Origin: Urophycis tenuis
Lineage: Eukaryota > Chordata > Actinopteri > Gadiformes > Phycidae
Assembly: GCA_036785325.1 (NCBI GenBank)
Contig: JAXIVH010000124.1
Location: forward strand, 1 to 64,000
Direction of reading: 5' to 3'
DNA length: 64,000 bases
In this document: positions 36,149-48,972 of the stretch, piece after piece
Layout: each line of letters starts with the position of its first letter
How positions within the stretch are numbered: position 1 is the first letter of the stretch
Program-made: the position numbers and the translations under genes
Notes under the pieces: model-generated
The model's database searches: none
What the model saw: only the letters and a program-made list of their open reading frames with translations
Told to the model about the DNA's origin: nothing

Positions 36149-37230
36149 AGTGCACATACCAACATTAAGCAGCAGTCATTTGAACTTCATTTTGATTTAA
36201 CTTTTGTTAAATCCAAATTATTTACATTAGTTGATTACTATGGCTAAACTTTATTTGCGATGATGTTTGCCAGGAAAACTGATTTACAGTGGGTTTGAAT
36301 AGAACTTACGGGTTTATTGCAATCGATAAGGTTAATTAGCATCAATTAAAGTAGTTGAGGGATTTAATTTGCTGCATTTTGGGGTACATTATTTATGAGG
36401 GCTATTTATTTTATTTTCTACATTCGTTTTTGAAAATGTTAAGGCAATGTAAAAAAAAATGTTGTACATCATCCTAAAATATGAACACATATTGGAGGTT
36501 ACATGTATAATACAGCTATAACTGGTATTTCAATTTCATAAGACAGCTAAATAAAGTGCTTACCTTGCCATATTGCATATACATCGTGTCCTTGTGTGAA
36601 TCACCTGCTGTCCTGGTTCAGATGAGATCATGAGACCATAACTATGTGAGTTTGCTGCCATCTAAAGGATACCTTGTTAAAACAGCTTGGCCTACTTAAT
36701 TCTTAAATCACAAATGGCAATTTACAGAAATATTGTAGCCTACATTGCACATTGCATCTACTTCAAAAACAGTAAATAGCTTTTCTCCCCCCAAAAAAGG
36801 CCAATTAATAGTGAAAGCCCTACTCTGGACAAGTTTTTCTGTGTTCAAATCTAGGTCACTACATGGTCGACTACATCCAGTTATAATCGTTAACACATCA
36901 GGACCTAGTCAAATCAAACAAAGAAAATGTTGTACAGCAGAGAATGCAATGGTTTACTGCAATGAAATGTTAATCGCAATTTATCAGGGCTGAACTTTGA
37001 ACAACCACTCAACGACGGTGCTCCGGCAAAATAAAGGAATTCCGTTGGACTCAATGAGCTACCTTTACAAACCACACATGGGAGGAGTGTGGATTGCTAA
37101 TTGGCCGGCGATTTATATCAACAAAAGTTCTGCTTGCCTACTGCACCCGTCGATAGGCGTCCCAGGGTCCCCGTCTGCAACCTCGCGCGGCTGTGAAACG
37201 AGCACTTGTCGGCAAAGTGAACGCTAGACC
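36149..37230. other. Spacer and probable lrrc41 promoter
   Basis: AT-rich spacer up to about 37000 with no gene recognised. From about 37090 the sequence becomes CpG-rich with an inverted CCAAT box (ATTGG near 37100), suggesting the lrrc41 promoter and 5' UTR. Confidence 0.5.
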
Positions 37231-40200
37231 ATGGCCGAACGTGAGCAGGGTTTGTTTAATTGTAATTGTTTGTTTAATGTAGAATACAAACTACTGTTTA
37301 AAAGTAAAACACTCATGTTGCTGTATCGGGTTAAATATTTGCAATTATGAAATACTGCAATAAAAAAAAACAGAAAAAGAAATGGGCTTGATACCTACTG
37401 GAAGATAACCAAACTGTCTGGTGCTATGAATAGGAGCCTGCACATTTATTAAATAGTATGTATGTATATTTATTAAATAGTGAGAATATACATTTATCAA
37501 TTCGCTACCTGGAATTATGCAGCTTGAGAACAGAAACGTCCCACTGTAGCTTGAACGCAACCGTTCCGCGTTTGTACCATACCAACGCGTTTATCATTAA
37601 GTTGGTCGTTTGTCAAAATTTGAGGTAACGAACAGTGTTTATTTTTCGCTAAAGTGAACTCGTAAATTAATGGTTATCTGACGTGTTTGTGAATTACACA
37701 CAACGAAGACTACTTACAATTTATAACTGGCATTAAGTATTGTGATATTTCCGCTAGCACTTGAAGGCAGCATCATGACAAGCGTCAGCAGCATAATAAT
37801 CATACATCCATGAAGGATATCTACCGCTAATTCTAATGCCTGGCTGAAGAATGCATGAAGCCTACGCAGAAGAAGTCCTGCAATTAGCAGCGAAGACTGC
37901 ACCCACAAGATCCCTTTCAAGTCTGAAGTGGATATGTCTCCGTGTGGCTAGCCGACATGTAGCTGACATTGACATGGATGCTCTCATAGGTAGGCTTCTG
38001 GCAATGACAGTATTCTGTCGTCAATTTCTTTCATTTGCAAAATAATTCAGTGAACAGATTAGCAAAGATAAACAAAATGTCTTGTAAAACATGAGGTTAT
38101 GACAGTGATCAAACAAACGCATAGTCAAATAATCAACACAGACCGATATAGAGTAAAAGTCGATAACTCGTTCTTAAAAGCTAGTCACAATGAAGTGGTG
38201 TATCCATAAAAACGTAAATTGGGTGGTTGTGGTGGATGATCATTGTAATAAACATTTACATTTTACTGGTGCCAACTAAACGGTCAAATTACAGGCTCTT
38301 AAACTCTTAAATTGTTTGGCTGCCTGATTGACAGGTACTACGGTAATAGTTCCGTACTAGTAATACTACGGTAATTGTGTTCCGCTGCAACCATGAGAAG
38401 TTAAAAAGCAATTATATCTCCATGAATGACCTACCAGCGCGCATTCAGACTGTAGAGGAAATGTACTTTGTATTTCTACACAATGTTCATCTAAGATAAT
38501 GTATCCCCTCTTAAAGTCAGGAGAGTAATATTTAACAAAGAATATATCACTGAATGCATCATATTGATGTATGTTTTGTTCTGAATTATGAATGTTTTTA
38601 TTCATTTTGAAGGATATTTTGTCTATGAAGTCATTTGGAATTAAAATGCAGGATGTTGACGAGATTTTGAGCAGGGATTACATGATTCCTGTACGATCAG
38701 TGGTTGATCGCTGAATACATGCCATGTGCCATCATACATTATTGAACTTGAAATTATTGAATTGGCTGAAATCAATAGTCGAATAAAACAGTTATAACAT
38801 TATGTCGACCAAATTGACGGGGCATGAACTAATCCAACACAGGGCTCCCTGCGTCCCTGATAAAGGACCTCCTTCCTCATCTGAGTATTTATGACCTCAT
38901 TAGGCTCCAGCCAGCCCTGAATCAACGAGGTACGTGCTGCTGTAATGATTGATCTGGCTGTTACACGCATTGCCACAGCCCCACCTGTACACTAGGCAGG
39001 GCTCTCACAGATCACCTGAAGGTCTTTCTGCAAGTGGATCATCAATGAGATGATAAATGTTCCTGATTTAAGATATATTTTGTACCTCACATCTTTTTAT
39101 TTTCAATAATTAACTAAGTTTTTTCATCTATACCTGTGTTATGGCAAAATCAAATAAAGTGGATTTTAAATGGTAGTTTAATATATTATTTTTGATTAAA
39201 ACGTTATATATGTACTTTTATAATATTGTATCTGACTCATGTATCTAAATGTATCTGACTAATATTCAAATTCCACACTGCACTTTTCTTTAATCTCAAT
39301 GCATTTGCGTTTAGTGACTGACAGAATAACTCATGACTCATGGTATTTGTGTAATTTTAGGAATATCTACCCACTCTGCCTGGGTTCTGATACTGCAAGA
39401 CATTAAAGGAGCCCACCGTGTAAGTCTAGATTGTTTTTGTTTTTTTTAAACTGAATTTGTAATGTAAGACCTGGCCAATCCCACATTTGTCTCAATCTTT
39501 TTGCTCTTCAGGTTCTAGACTTGCATTCAGAAGATGGAAGTAAACAGGAAGCCCTGGATACATGTTTTCAGTTAATGTTCTATGGCTTCAAGTACAAAGG
39601 TGTTGCCAAACAAATCTTTAACGTCAATATCACCACCTTGTTCTTGGTCATGGCCAAGTACATCAAAAGATTTTACCTCAGACCCTCCCAGTTCCTTCAA
39701 ACATTCGCCAAAGAACAGAGAGCTCTACTGACCATTTTAGAGAGCAGTGTCGGCACCGTTGATGTCAAACACCACAAAGATTTATTGAAGACCGAATCGC
39801 AGTTTGCGTTATATGTCCTGCATCGGCTCCTGGACCACGGGCAGGCCAAAGAGCTGATCATATACGGCCTGGATCCGGCCATGCTTCACTGGATTCTGCA
39901 GGACAGGGGCTCTCAGTACGCACATCAGCAGCCCACCTCTGCTCACGGCTCCGGCTCAGTCGCCGACCCACCGGCGGCGGCTGACCATGACGCGGCGTGC
40001 GCCGATGGCGAGGAAGACGCGGCGCCCTGCAAGCGCCCGAGGCTGGACGACACGTTCCGGGAAGGCGAGGCGGAAACGCCGCAGTCGCCCGTGGAGCCGG
40101 GGCTGCTGTGTCAAGCCTTCGCTCTCTACGGCAGCTGCCTGACGGGCACGTGTCCCCGTGGACAGATCTGTTCGCTGCAGATTCGAGAATGTGGCCGGAG

Positions 40201-43200
40201 CACGCTCGGAGTGCTTGTTCCTTTTCTGCCCACGTGGCTGTGCCTCAGGTCTCTGACGATACAGAGCTGCTGTAAGTGCAGTCCTCGTAGGACAGTGGTC
40301 ATTATCTTATCAACGCTTTAGCAGTAACAAACACAAAGCATGCCAAAAAGCAATCATACATAGTAGCTTTTTTAGATGTATGTAATGTATGTAATTCAAG
40401 AACAATAAAAATGGTGTATGTTGTTTTGTATGTTTTGTGGGGCGGCAGTAGCTCAGTGGATAGAGCGGGTGGACAGCGGGTCGTCCACTAACCGTAGGGT
40501 CGGTGGTTCGATCCCCTTGATCCCCCCCCCCCCCAGCCTCCTCCAACTGTCCACATGTCGAACCCCACAAATGTACTGATTGTAAGTCGCTTTGGACAAA
40601 AGCGTCTGCTAAATGCCCCCTTTACCCTTCATGCAGGGATCTTCAGGGTGACTGAGGTGCAGTCATTGGCCACATCTCTCAAACAGCTGTGGCAGACGTC
40701 CAGGAGCTCCCTGGTGGACCTGGGCGTGGCGGTTCTCCCCCAGGCCGCCCTCATGGAGCGGCTGCTGGAAGCCTGCCCCGGCCTGCTCTCCCTCTCCCTG
40801 GAGATCCATCCAATGGAGGTGGACCCGGCACCACGTGGAGCTGGGGTGACCCCTGAACCCGCTGACCTCCAAGGTGATCAGAGTCTCAACACGATATTTA
40901 TTTGGTGATCGCAGACAGGACAGTCTTGTTATTTTTGCCTCCTCCAGTCAAGTTTGTCCGAGTCAATGGATACAATATTTACTTCAATGTAGCCAATATT
41001 TCTTGTTCTCCGTGCTAAAAGTTCTGAGTTCTGAGTTCTAAAAAGGAGAAACCAATTCTATTCACATGTAACATCTATCTAACCGTTTCAACAGAGTTGT
41101 CTCTAAAGAAGCTGTCGGTGAAAGTCCCACAAGTGTTGGCAGGCATACACAGCATTACAGCAGTGCTGAAGCACTCCCCCCATCTCACGTCTCTTCACAT
41201 CTCTGGGATCCGGCTGCCCGCTGCCTCTTCACACCGCCAGCTCCTCAGGAGCATCTCAGGTACAGTTTCACCTCTTGGGTAAAAGGTGTTACGTTGTAAC
41301 AGTAGTTCATTTAGGCCCAGCATTTGACGTCCCTTAGTTGGAAGGCTGATACACCAGGTACGTCTTTGTCAAAGGGTAATCTCTGGTTTAATGTCTAACA
41401 AAAGCCTGATAAACAACCTGAATTATTCAGTCAGAAACCTGCTTCCGTCTGAACCGCTGAGTCTGGGTGGGCTGAAACCAATCTCAATTGCACAAGATGA
41501 TGGGGCTCTCTGTTGTTGATTTGAGGCCATTTTTCTTTAAAAAAAATTGTTTGCATAAGGGCTTCAACAGCAGAGTCCATCGATTTCAAAGATGCCTTAA
41601 AGAAAGAATCCAAACTTTTTGCTGGAGTCATCGTATTTGTGTTTGCTGTTGCTTGCTATGGTCCCACAAGCTTTTTATTTAATGATAAGCTTATAGTATT
41701 CAATAATATGAATATTCATGCCAAGCTAAGTACCACTGAAGTAGCCCACACCAGACCCTTAATTGCAGAGTTGTTTTTATTTTAATGTGGCAATCCAGGG
41801 TGATCCAGGGGCTGGGACTGGGCCAGGATAATCTAACTGTAAACATGATGATGGATGTTGTCAATAAACTGCTGTCTCTATCTGTTTAGAGTCCAACCAT
41901 TGCTTACGAACTCTCCACTTGGAGGACATTAACCTAGCTGATTGTCACCAAGACATCTTGAACCTTCTCAGAAACTCCATGTTGGAAGGTAATGGATTGC
42001 TCTCTGGGACAACATACTACCAAGAAGATTCATGAGTACATATGCATTTGTATACTCGTTCGTTTAAAATCAATACCGAAGGTACAGCTACAGATGATTA
42101 CCAGTCAAATAGCATTTAATCTATCGGGATATGGATCCCTGATCAGGGTTCACCAGATATGTGGATCTGCATTTGGACTGCAGATGAAATTTGATGCTAT
42201 CGCCCAGTACAATGAATTTCCTCCCAATGAGACTAATGGCTTTTTCTGCATTATCCCTGCCAAACCAACAAACTGAAGCTAAACTGACAACAAAGGAAGT
42301 AGGATACAAGACACTGACATCCGCCTGGTCCCTCTCTTCTGTCCAGAGTTGTCGTTGAAGGATTGCAGGCTGCTTGAAAAGTGCAGCGACAGAGAGTCCT
42401 GTTTACAGCAGCTGATGGATTCCCTGAAGCAAGTGTGTTCCCTCCACTCCCTCTGCTTGTCGCAGAATCGCCTCGGTAATCATAATTTGACTTTTTTATT
42501 TGTTTTTTCATTTAAAACTCGGTTGCCGTTTGCAACAATGTATCAATACTTACTGTACTGTCCTTCCAATGCATAAAGCCATTTTTGCTATGCATCTTGG
42601 GAAATCATCTTTGAAAATGGTTATGATCACATTTTGCTCATAAAAAAAGTTAAGGTATAACTTCTGGATATTTCAACCTTTCAATTCTATTCTCTTTCTC
42701 TTATTTTCCATTCATCTTGGGGCTCAGTAACTAACGTGGACAACAACTTTTGTCTACCTCAGGCTGTTGAGTTGTTGCAGGACATCTCCCTGTTACGCTC
42801 ATGTCATGAAGTGCTCTCACGCAACACTGGAGTCATTTCACTAAATTGTTCTTTGCATCGTTGTCACTGAGACCCAACGTGACGGGAAATGGGTCCCGAA
42901 GTCATCCTCTCAGGGCTTGGTGAAATCTCCCAACAGTACGCAACATAATCCTCATGTGTGCTCACACCAACAGCAAAGAGTGCCGCGACACTCGCAGAGC
43001 TCTTCACGGGATCACCCTCAAGCGCACTGAAAAAGTTGGACATAAGGCAAGTGTGAGACTTCTGATGGTTTAGTAAGGCGTTATAAGACTAAGGTTATTA
43101 GATTGCAGACCAGGGATTCAGAGTCGTCAGCCTCTTACAGCGATTTCATGATGCTCACAGAGCTCAAATGGCGAGCGGAGATGTTTAGTTTCCACGTAAT

Positions 43201-43801
43201 GGAAGCCTTTTAGTGAACAGATAAACAAGGAGGGCTTTTCTCAGAGGTCAAGACGTTTTTGCTTTACTTCTAAGTCCAACCAGATTTGGCAAGAGCGAAG
43301 AGTGTAAGAGCATCACTTTTTGCATCTGATTGGAGTGAGGCCCATATTTAGAAATCAATTGTTGCCCTGACAAGGCCAGACTGATACTCATTGTGAAACC
43401 CAAACGTTAATATCTGGATGGCCTCATGATGCTAGGATGGGAGGGCAGCAGCATTCGTTTAGTAGAATTCAGGGGCAGAACTCAGTTGCATGTTCTAAGT
43501 TCCAAGCCTCCATGTTACAACCTGATGGTATCCAGTCATGTTCATAATCAAACTGTGCTTCCACCTCTTGTCCCTGGACAGCTCCAACTTCATACAGCCA
43601 GCTGAGCTGTTGGAGTTGGGACACCGGCTGCAGATGCATCCTCCGAAACAGCGACTGACCCTTGACCTCAGGAAGAACCCCTGGGACCGGGACCGAGAGA
43701 CGTGGCACGATGCCCTCCGGACACTCCGGCCGCTCTGTGACTTTCTGACCGATGGATGGAAATCCAGGAACACAATGGCTGACCATATTAGCAACATGTG
43801 A
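37231..43801 (+). CDS. lrrc41: Leucine-rich repeat-containing protein 41
   Basis: This is a predicted substrate-recognition subunit of an elongin BC/cullin ubiquitin ligase. Core exons: (37851 or 37870)-37989, 38843-38929, 39361-39419, 39512-40271, 40637-40873, 41095-41259, 41890-41988, 42347-42475, 42974-43046 and 43582-43801. The N-terminus has a BC box, SLKWICLRVA, followed by LPASLIKDLLPHLSIYDL, aligning with the human LPGPILQSILPLLNIYYL region. C-terminal leucine-rich repeats include SLKKLSVKV, LRTLHLEDINLADC, LCLSQNRLG and LDI..SSNFIQP. The start is unsure. Taking ATG 37851 gives 655 aa, but an in-frame stop lies just before it. A better Kozak ATG at 37231 (ATGGCCGAAC before GTGAGC) splices in phase to 37870 and gives an MAEQEVLQL start. 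The intron after 43046 uses a GC donor. Humans have 812 aa; the central region is shorter here. Confidence 0.87.
40441..40630 (+). mobile_element. tRNA-derived SINE with L2-type tail in lrrc41 intron 4
   Basis: The head has an A box (TAGCTCAGTGGATAGAG) and a B box (GGTTCGATCCC) in tRNA spacing. The tail has TGTAAGTCGCTTTGGACAAA and GCGTCTGCTAAATG, then CCCCCTTTACCCTT. The same architecture and ending occur at 62363-62540. The SINE ends only about six bases before the AG of the exon at 40637. Confidence 0.9.
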
Positions 43802-44018
43802 AGCAATTACTGGTTGTACGACCCAAAAACATTTAGTTTTCTAAAAATCAAAATGGCTTCAGTATTTTAGAGGTATTCACTCTCAATGAGAATGTCAGGA
43901 GTTATGAATCTGCTGCTCTTGCATCCACCCTGTGCCCCTTTTCTTAGGGGTAAAGATGCAATGAACTGCTCACTCTGTTTACTCTATAATGGAATGCCAT
44001 TGTACCCATACCATCAGC

Positions 44019-44024
44019 AATAAA
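44019..44024 (+). promoter_or_regulatory. Polyadenylation signal of lrrc41
   Basis: AATAAA 218 bp after the stop codon; the only close hexamer on this strand. Confidence 0.65.
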
Positions 44025-45225
44025 AGTAATTCAATGTCAACATATTGACGACATTGTACTTGACGCCTTCACATTAATGTGTTATATGCCTGTTAATATT
44101 TGAATGTTGAATATTGAATGTTGAATGTTGTTGACTGGTGCTGAGATCACTGCCTTAAGAAATTTCCCTTAATGGACCTATGGTCTGTGATGATGGCACA
44201 TAATTGAAACAGAATTGAAACATAGAATTTGTGTACTGTAACTATAATTGTAGAATGATGCTGGAAACCGGGATGATTTATGGAATGATTCCAGTAAATA
44301 GGGTGTATTTAGTAACCTTGATTAGCTGGAGTCAGGCTTCATAAAAGAGTCATGCTGTGTTAATAGACTGCTGAGCAGGAACTGATAGAGAAATAATTGA
44401 TAGTGATTTCAAGGTTGCTATCAGACTTTAGGTTAATGTCTATAGTCTGATGGTAGACAAGCTCAAATCTGGGTTAATTTTATTTTTTTTTATTTTAAGT
44501 TAATTTTATAGTGTTTATATTTATAATAACCAACTTGGCCAACGGGTACAAGCGGCCGAAATGGGTTTTCTCAGGAGGGTGGCGGGCGTCTCCCTTAGAG
44601 ATAGGGTGAGGAGCTCAGTCATCCGGGAGACTCGGAGTAGAGCTGCTGCTCCTTTGCGTGGAAAGGAGCCAGTTGAGGTGGTTCGGGCATCTGATAAGGA
44701 TGCCCCCCGGGCGCCTCCCTATGGAGGTGTTCCGGGCACAACCAGCTGGGAGGAGACCACGGGGAAGACCCAGAACGAGGTGGAGAGATTATATCTCCAC
44801 ACTGGCCTGGGAACGCCTCGGGATCCCCCAGTCAGAGCTGGCTGATGTGGCCCGGGAAAGGGAAGTGTGGGGTTCCTTGCTCGAACTGTTGCCCCCGCGA
44901 CCCGACCCCGGATAAGCGGTAGAAAGTGAGTGAGTGAGAACTTGGCCAACGTCAACTACATATAATATATAACATCATTTTGCCTTGGTATACAAAATTT
45001 TGCAAACACAGGCGAAATACAGGTGTGGCAGAAAATGTATAGCCTACGTGTATGCAAAGTAGCCAATAATGATCAATATTTATCTAAAAACTAATTCATT
45101 TAGAAAATATAAATAGATCAGTCAAGATAATTAATTTTCCATGCTGTAGCAGCTAATATAACTAGATTTTCATAATATGTTGAATAACAAGGGATTCCTT
45201 GTGTTAAGTGTTCAATACGTGTTGT
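44025..45225. other. Convergent spacer between lrrc41 and rad54l
   Basis: No gene. The spacer between two converging 3' ends contains the LINE tail at 44544-44938 and otherwise AT-rich DNA. Confidence 0.7.
44544..44938 (+). mobile_element. 5'-truncated LINE tail with exact target duplication
   Basis: The plus strand encodes, across frames, a typical LINE C-terminus: RSQLRWFGHLIRMPPGRLP, then GRPRTRWRDYI, LAWERLGIP and LLPPRPDPG, ending in GTGAGTGAGTGAG. AACTTGGCCAAC (13 bp if the next G is counted) flanks it at 44532-44543 and 44939-44950. The family is common in fish; the clade is not assigned here. At least one frameshift separates the upstream part from the C-terminal frame. Confidence 0.88.
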
Positions 45226-45231
45226 TTTATT
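45226..45231 (-). promoter_or_regulatory. Polyadenylation signal of rad54l
   Basis: AATAAA on the minus strand about 130 bp after the rad54l stop codon. Confidence 0.6.
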
Positions 45232-45359
45232 ATGAAACAATACAATACACAAGATACACACAGGTACAACAGATACAATATTTACATGAATGAACAGGTA
45301 CTTTTCTTGGAAGTTCTCGACAAAGAAAATCACCACGGGGAGGGAGCGGCCTGCCGCCA

Positions 45360-48300
45360 TCACAGCAGCCCCTTTTGGTCTTCGTGAGAGCGCTGGTGGA
45401 AGACGAAGGACACGGCGGCGTCCCAGGAGGCCTGCAGCACCTTGTCCCTCAGCCCCCTCTTGTCGGCGCAGTGCTGCCACTGGGACAGGTCACTGGTGCA
45501 GTCAGAGTCCTCCGGGGGCGCCTTCACCTGCCTGCCGTTGACGCATCGGCGACACCTGAACCTGGCGAGCCGGGGGACCGGGGAGAGGGATTATAAACGC
45601 CGTGTCGCAGGACGTCTTTAGGGAACGTGTATGACGATCCCACCTGGCTTCACTAAATCATCCATCAGCAACATCAGTGGTCATAGTCACTCACTTGTAC
45701 TGATCCTGCTAAAGAGCATTTAGCTTGAGCCCCACTGCCCTCCGATGTGAACAGTAGCAATATGGCACTTTAGCTTTTCGGACTCAATGTGTGTTTGTCT
45801 TCTAAATAATATAAGATAAGATAAAACTTTATCGATCCCCCATGGGGGAAATTCCCGTAATTCAAATGATTGAATAATCTCCTTCGGAGTACAGAATAGG
45901 TGTTTTACTTGTCGTGGGTGTCGCTGGTCGTCTCCTCATTGAGCAGGAACAGCTCCCGCAGCTCGCCCAGGGAGAAGTGGCGCTCCACGTCTTGCTCCTC
46001 GTCCACCACACAGCTGCTCAGGGCCTTTTTATGGGCTTGCCTCTGCAGAATCTTCTCCTCTATTGTGCCCGTCTGGCAAAGCACATACAGTTCCATGTGA
46101 GTACAGCAGCAACACACTAGTTCAGTGGGTGTCACTTTCGTGCGAGTTTCACATTCAGTTTAAACATGTTTTATTGATTTTTTTTCTTTTACTTTTTAAA
46201 TTGTTAGTTAATATAACAAAATATATATTTGTTCAATGTAAAGACATTGTGTGTGTTTGCTGCCCATGAAAGGGAGAGGATAAATTCCTAAATGAAACCA
46301 AGTCGGAAAAGGAAAACTTCAGAGACTTCGTTTCAGGACGGTGTGCTATAAACATGTGCTGGTTTGAGCAGATGAAACAGGACAGCAGATTTGCAACAGG
46401 GGGACCTGACGATGTTGATGGGTGTCTGTGTGTTCATGCGTGTGCGTGGTTCCTCTCACAGAAAGCAGCCTGTAGATGTAGCAGGTCTTCTTCTGGCCGT
46501 CTCTCCACACGCGCGCCATAGCCTGCTCGTCGTTGGCGGGGTTCCAGTCGGGATCAAACATCACCAAGCGGTTGGCGCCGATCAGATTCAGGCCACACCC
46601 ACCAGCCTTGCTGCTGAGCATGAAAATAAACTCTGGGTTCTAATGAAGGGGAGAGGGGCAGAGGGTAGTCACTTATCACACCCAATGAAAAAGATTTGAA
46701 GTCTCGATCTGTTCTGCCTGGATAAATAAAGGTTAAATAATACATAGACATGTTGTTTTTTTAATGGTGGTTAAGTCAAGGGTGAACTGGGAAGGGACCC
46801 TGGGGCAGCACTGGAGGGATTATAATCACTTGTCTTGCTGGCGAGCGCATAGGAAACCCCCTGGAGTTGCTGAGGAAAGGGGCACCTGGACGGCTCACCT
46901 GACAACGCCAACCTGACCGACGGCATTGGAAGCGCTCATAGAAAGCAGACGATTTGCTGGAGGATGGACAGTGAGTTGTACTGCCACAGTAAAGCACCAC
47001 TGTTGTGAAGCGCAGAAGAGTGAAGCACAGAAGAGTCGTGTTGCAGTGTAACTCACGGATGGACTGTTGAATCGCTCCACGATCTTGGCCCTCTTCTTTA
47101 TGGACATGGTGCCATCCAGTCGGACATAGAGGTACCTACAAAAAGAACAATACAATAATAACAATAAACAATAAGAAAAACAGGAGTATTGACCATGACA
47201 TGTACATCCGAGAGCGATTAAAGGGACCTTGGTGGGATTCAGTTACCTGCGACATCTGCACAGCTTTTCAAACAGATCCAGGGTTTGAGTGTAGTTGGAG
47301 ACCAGCACCACTTTGTCGCTGGTTGTGGACCTCGTCATTGCGAGAATGTAGTCAAGAACCAACATTTTACCTGAAACAAGGCAGCTTCATTTGGGTGTGT
47401 CGCTTCAAAACGGCATCAGCCATGAGCACGGCTGACCTACAGCTTTATTCTTCATTGGCTTCAGCTCTGAACTCAAACTGACTGTGTATCCACATATCCA
47501 CAAACTCCCCACAGTACACAAAAGATAACTAAAGTAAAAATACTGTCAATAGGTAGGTAGGTCCAACTGACACCAAAATGGAGACCACTTAACAGAACGG
47601 CGGCATGTTGATTCTTACCAGAAAGCTGAGGCTCCACCGATTTCACACTGTATCCAGCTGGGAAGACATCCAAAGCTCCTTCAAAGCCTTCCGCACCCTC
47701 CATGCACTTCTCATAGATTAAAGCCGGGTCTGGGACAGAAACATTAGACCTCTTAGTGGAACGAAGAGATTTAGATGAGCGAGGGAATGAAAGACCACCA
47801 TCAGAAGGTCTGTTGGTAGGTGTTAGTGGCAGCTAAATCAAGGTCTTACTTTATCAAACGGGGGAGCAGTTTGCAACATTCAGTAATGATCCAGCATCTA
47901 AATGCTCATGGAGGATATTGTTAGGAAAAATATTATCTAGCAATGGTACGGTTAGGTTGATCTGACATTCTGAAGAAGGACATAGTGAAGATTGTATTCC
48001 TCTTGGCGACTTTAAGTCTGGCTCTCTGGAACTTGGAGACATAACAAAGTGATTGAAGGATACACCTACGTCATGTCAAATCTGCTTAGTAACATGTAAT
48101 TTTTATACATTATTAGCCAATCAGAATGGGACACTCCTGTCATGCTGTTCCGATTTGAGACTTGTATATAATACACTGTGTTTCCAGGAGCAGGCAGAAG
48201 GAACTGAGGAAGATTCACGCACGAATCTCTTGCTTGATGAAATCCTCTGCTTCTCCTCGTACGAGACCAATAAACAACTTCAGCTTAAACTATATAGAGT

Positions 48301-48628
48301 TCCTGGCACTTCTTGTTCTTCGGCATCAACAACAATCTCCTCACTATCAGATATGAATCTTGCAAACAGAAATATTTTGAGTGTGGAACGCATGCCCGTT
48401 ATTTCTGACACTGGTGTAATAGAGAGTAAAAACTGTACGGTTTCTTTGATATATGGCAAAAACTTACGGTTGCACAGTTTCTTGAGAGTCGTGATGGAAG
48501 ACAATGAGGACACACTTATTTTGCCTTCCTGGAGAGCCTCGACTGGCTTGGCCTGTGTCAGAAAACGCTTGTAAAGCTCTGACTGAAGAGGAGTCAGTCT
48601 GGAATAAACCAGAAAGGAGAATGGTTAC

Positions 48629-48665
<37 letters not shown>

Positions 48666-48923
48666 ACACAGAGATAGAGACACACATACACACAGAGACA
48701 GAGACAGAGACACACACACACAGACCGACACAGAGACACACACACAGACCGACACAGAGACAGAGACAGAGACACACACACACACACACACACAACACAC
48801 ACACAGACCGACCAACACAGACACACAGACACACACAGAGACCGACACAGAGACAGAGACACACACACACAGACCGACACAAAGACAGACACACACACAC
48901 CGACCGACACAAAGACAGACACA

Positions 48924-48972
<49 letters not shown>

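Noticed and set aside
40449..40515. A true tRNA gene in lrrc41 intron 4
   Set aside because: A and B boxes are present, but the acceptor stem does not pair and the sequence continues into the L2-type SINE tail shared with the copy at 62363.
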